Shown here: piece after piece, positions 6,758-7,295 of the stretch
Layout: each line of letters opens with the position of its first letter
Numbering within the stretch: the first letter of the stretch is position 1
Assembly (NCBI GenBank): GCA_964352775.1
Contig: CAYGTK010000202.1
Coordinates: forward strand, 1 to 7,295
Source of the DNA: CAYGTK01 sp964352775
GTDB taxonomy: Bacteria > Bacteroidota > Bacteroidia > Chitinophagales > CAIOSU01
Reading direction: 5' to 3'
DNA length: 7,295 bases
The notes under the pieces: model-generated
The model's input: only the letters and a program-made list of their open reading frames with translations
What the model was told of the DNA's origin: nothing
Databases searched by the model: none
Position numbers and translations under genes: made by a program

Positions 6758-7295
6758 TTATTTGTTAGAAGCCAACATTTTCTCTCCAGCTTCAATTGCT
6801 TGTTCGATAGAGCCTTTCAAGTTGAAAGCTGCCTCAGGAAGGTGATCTAACTCACCTTCTAAGATCATCTTAAATCCGCGGATAGTATCTTCAATTGGAA
6901 CTAATACTCCTTTCAAACCAGTAAACTGCTCTGCTACGTGGAATGGTTGAGAAAGGAAACGCTGAACACGACGAGCTCGCGATACAATTGCTTTATCTTC
7001 GTCACTTAATTCATCCATACCAAGAATGGCGATAATATCTTGTAGTTCTTTGTAGCGCTGAAGTATCAATTTCACATCTTGAGCACAATCGTAGTGCTCA
7101 TCACCTACTACTTCAGGAGTAAGTATTCGAGAAGTTGAATCCAATGGATCTACAGCGGGGTAAATACCAAGCTCAGCGATCTTACGATTTAATACTGTTG
7201 TTGCATCTAAGTGAGCAAATGTTGTTGCTGGTGCAGGGTCAGTCAAGTCATCCGCTGGAACGTAAACCGCTTGTACTGAGGTGATTGATCCACGC
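6758..7295 (-). CDS. atpD: F1F0 ATP synthase beta subunit, C-terminal part, truncated by window edge
   Basis: The last 178 residues of the catalytic beta subunit; the Walker A and B motifs would lie upstream, outside the window. The frame is open to the right edge, beginning RGSITSVQAVYVPADD. Family hallmarks present are DDLTDPAPATTFAHLD, the ATP synthase alpha/beta signature PAVDPLDSTS, the adenine-contacting Tyr just before it (GIYPAV), the DELSDED loop (DELSEED in other species) that touches gamma, and QPFHVAE, whose Phe also lines the adenine pocket. No residue expected in this part is missing. A TTG at 7246 could be mistaken for a start, but it is internal: coding continues upstream with strongly conserved sequence. 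atpC follows after 8 nt. Confidence 0.98.
   Translation of the reverse strand, partial: RGSITSVQAVYVPADDLTDPAPATTFAHLDATTVLNRKIAELGIYPAVDPLDSTSRILTPEVVGDEHYDCAQDVKLILQRYKELQDIIAILGMDELSDEDKAIVSRARRVQRFLSQPFHVAEQFTGLKGVLVPIEDTIRGFKMILEGELDHLPEAAFNLKGSIEQAIEAGEKMLASNK

Noticed and set aside
7244..7246. TTG as a start codon for a 162-residue protein
   Set aside because: The frame stays open to the window edge and encodes conserved ATP synthase beta sequence, so the TTG is an internal Leu codon.

Overview
The window carries a respiratory/energy gene cluster of Bacteroidota type, with every gene on the minus strand, so it reads from the right edge to the left. The proteins resemble those of Bacteroidota, with a Flavobacteriales-like flavour as a low-confidence guess. 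The main promoter fits the Bacteroidota primary-sigma consensus (TTG, then TAnnTTTG). Start codons lack clear Shine-Dalgarno sequences and follow A/T-rich leaders, which also fits that phylum.

Region by region, in transcription order: (1) 7295-6758 is the C-terminal part of the F1 ATP synthase beta subunit (atpD, cut by the window edge). It is followed 8 nt later by a short epsilon subunit (atpC, 6749-6450). (2) 6449-6172 is a 278-nt intergenic region. It holds a strong intrinsic terminator for atpDC, a weaker U-tailed hairpin, a small inverted repeat and a good promoter for the next operon. (3) 6171-1 holds the first four genes of an alternative complex III (ACIII, quinol:electron-acceptor oxidoreductase) operon: actA (six-haem c-type cytochrome), actB (Tat-exported molybdopterin-oxidoreductase-like protein fused to an Fe-S ferredoxin module), actC (NrfD/PsrC-type quinol-binding membrane subunit) and actD (DUF3341, cut at the left edge). 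Gaps between the act genes are 21, 28 and 10 nt with no terminators, consistent with one transcript.

Together, ActC takes electrons from menaquinol in the membrane. They pass through the ActB Fe-S clusters to the ActA haems and then towards a terminal oxidase, which usually lies further downstream (left of this window, not visible). ATP synthase uses the resulting proton-motive force. The window therefore pairs the end of an ATP synthase operon with the start of a respiratory-chain operon.

I found no mobile element, CRISPR array, tRNA, rRNA or broken gene. The ACIII system is already described. The points most worth a second look are the fusion of a monohaem cytochrome domain to the pentahaem ActA, the short epsilon subunit, a possible lipobox inside the ActB Tat signal, and the regulatory layout of the 278-nt intergenic region.
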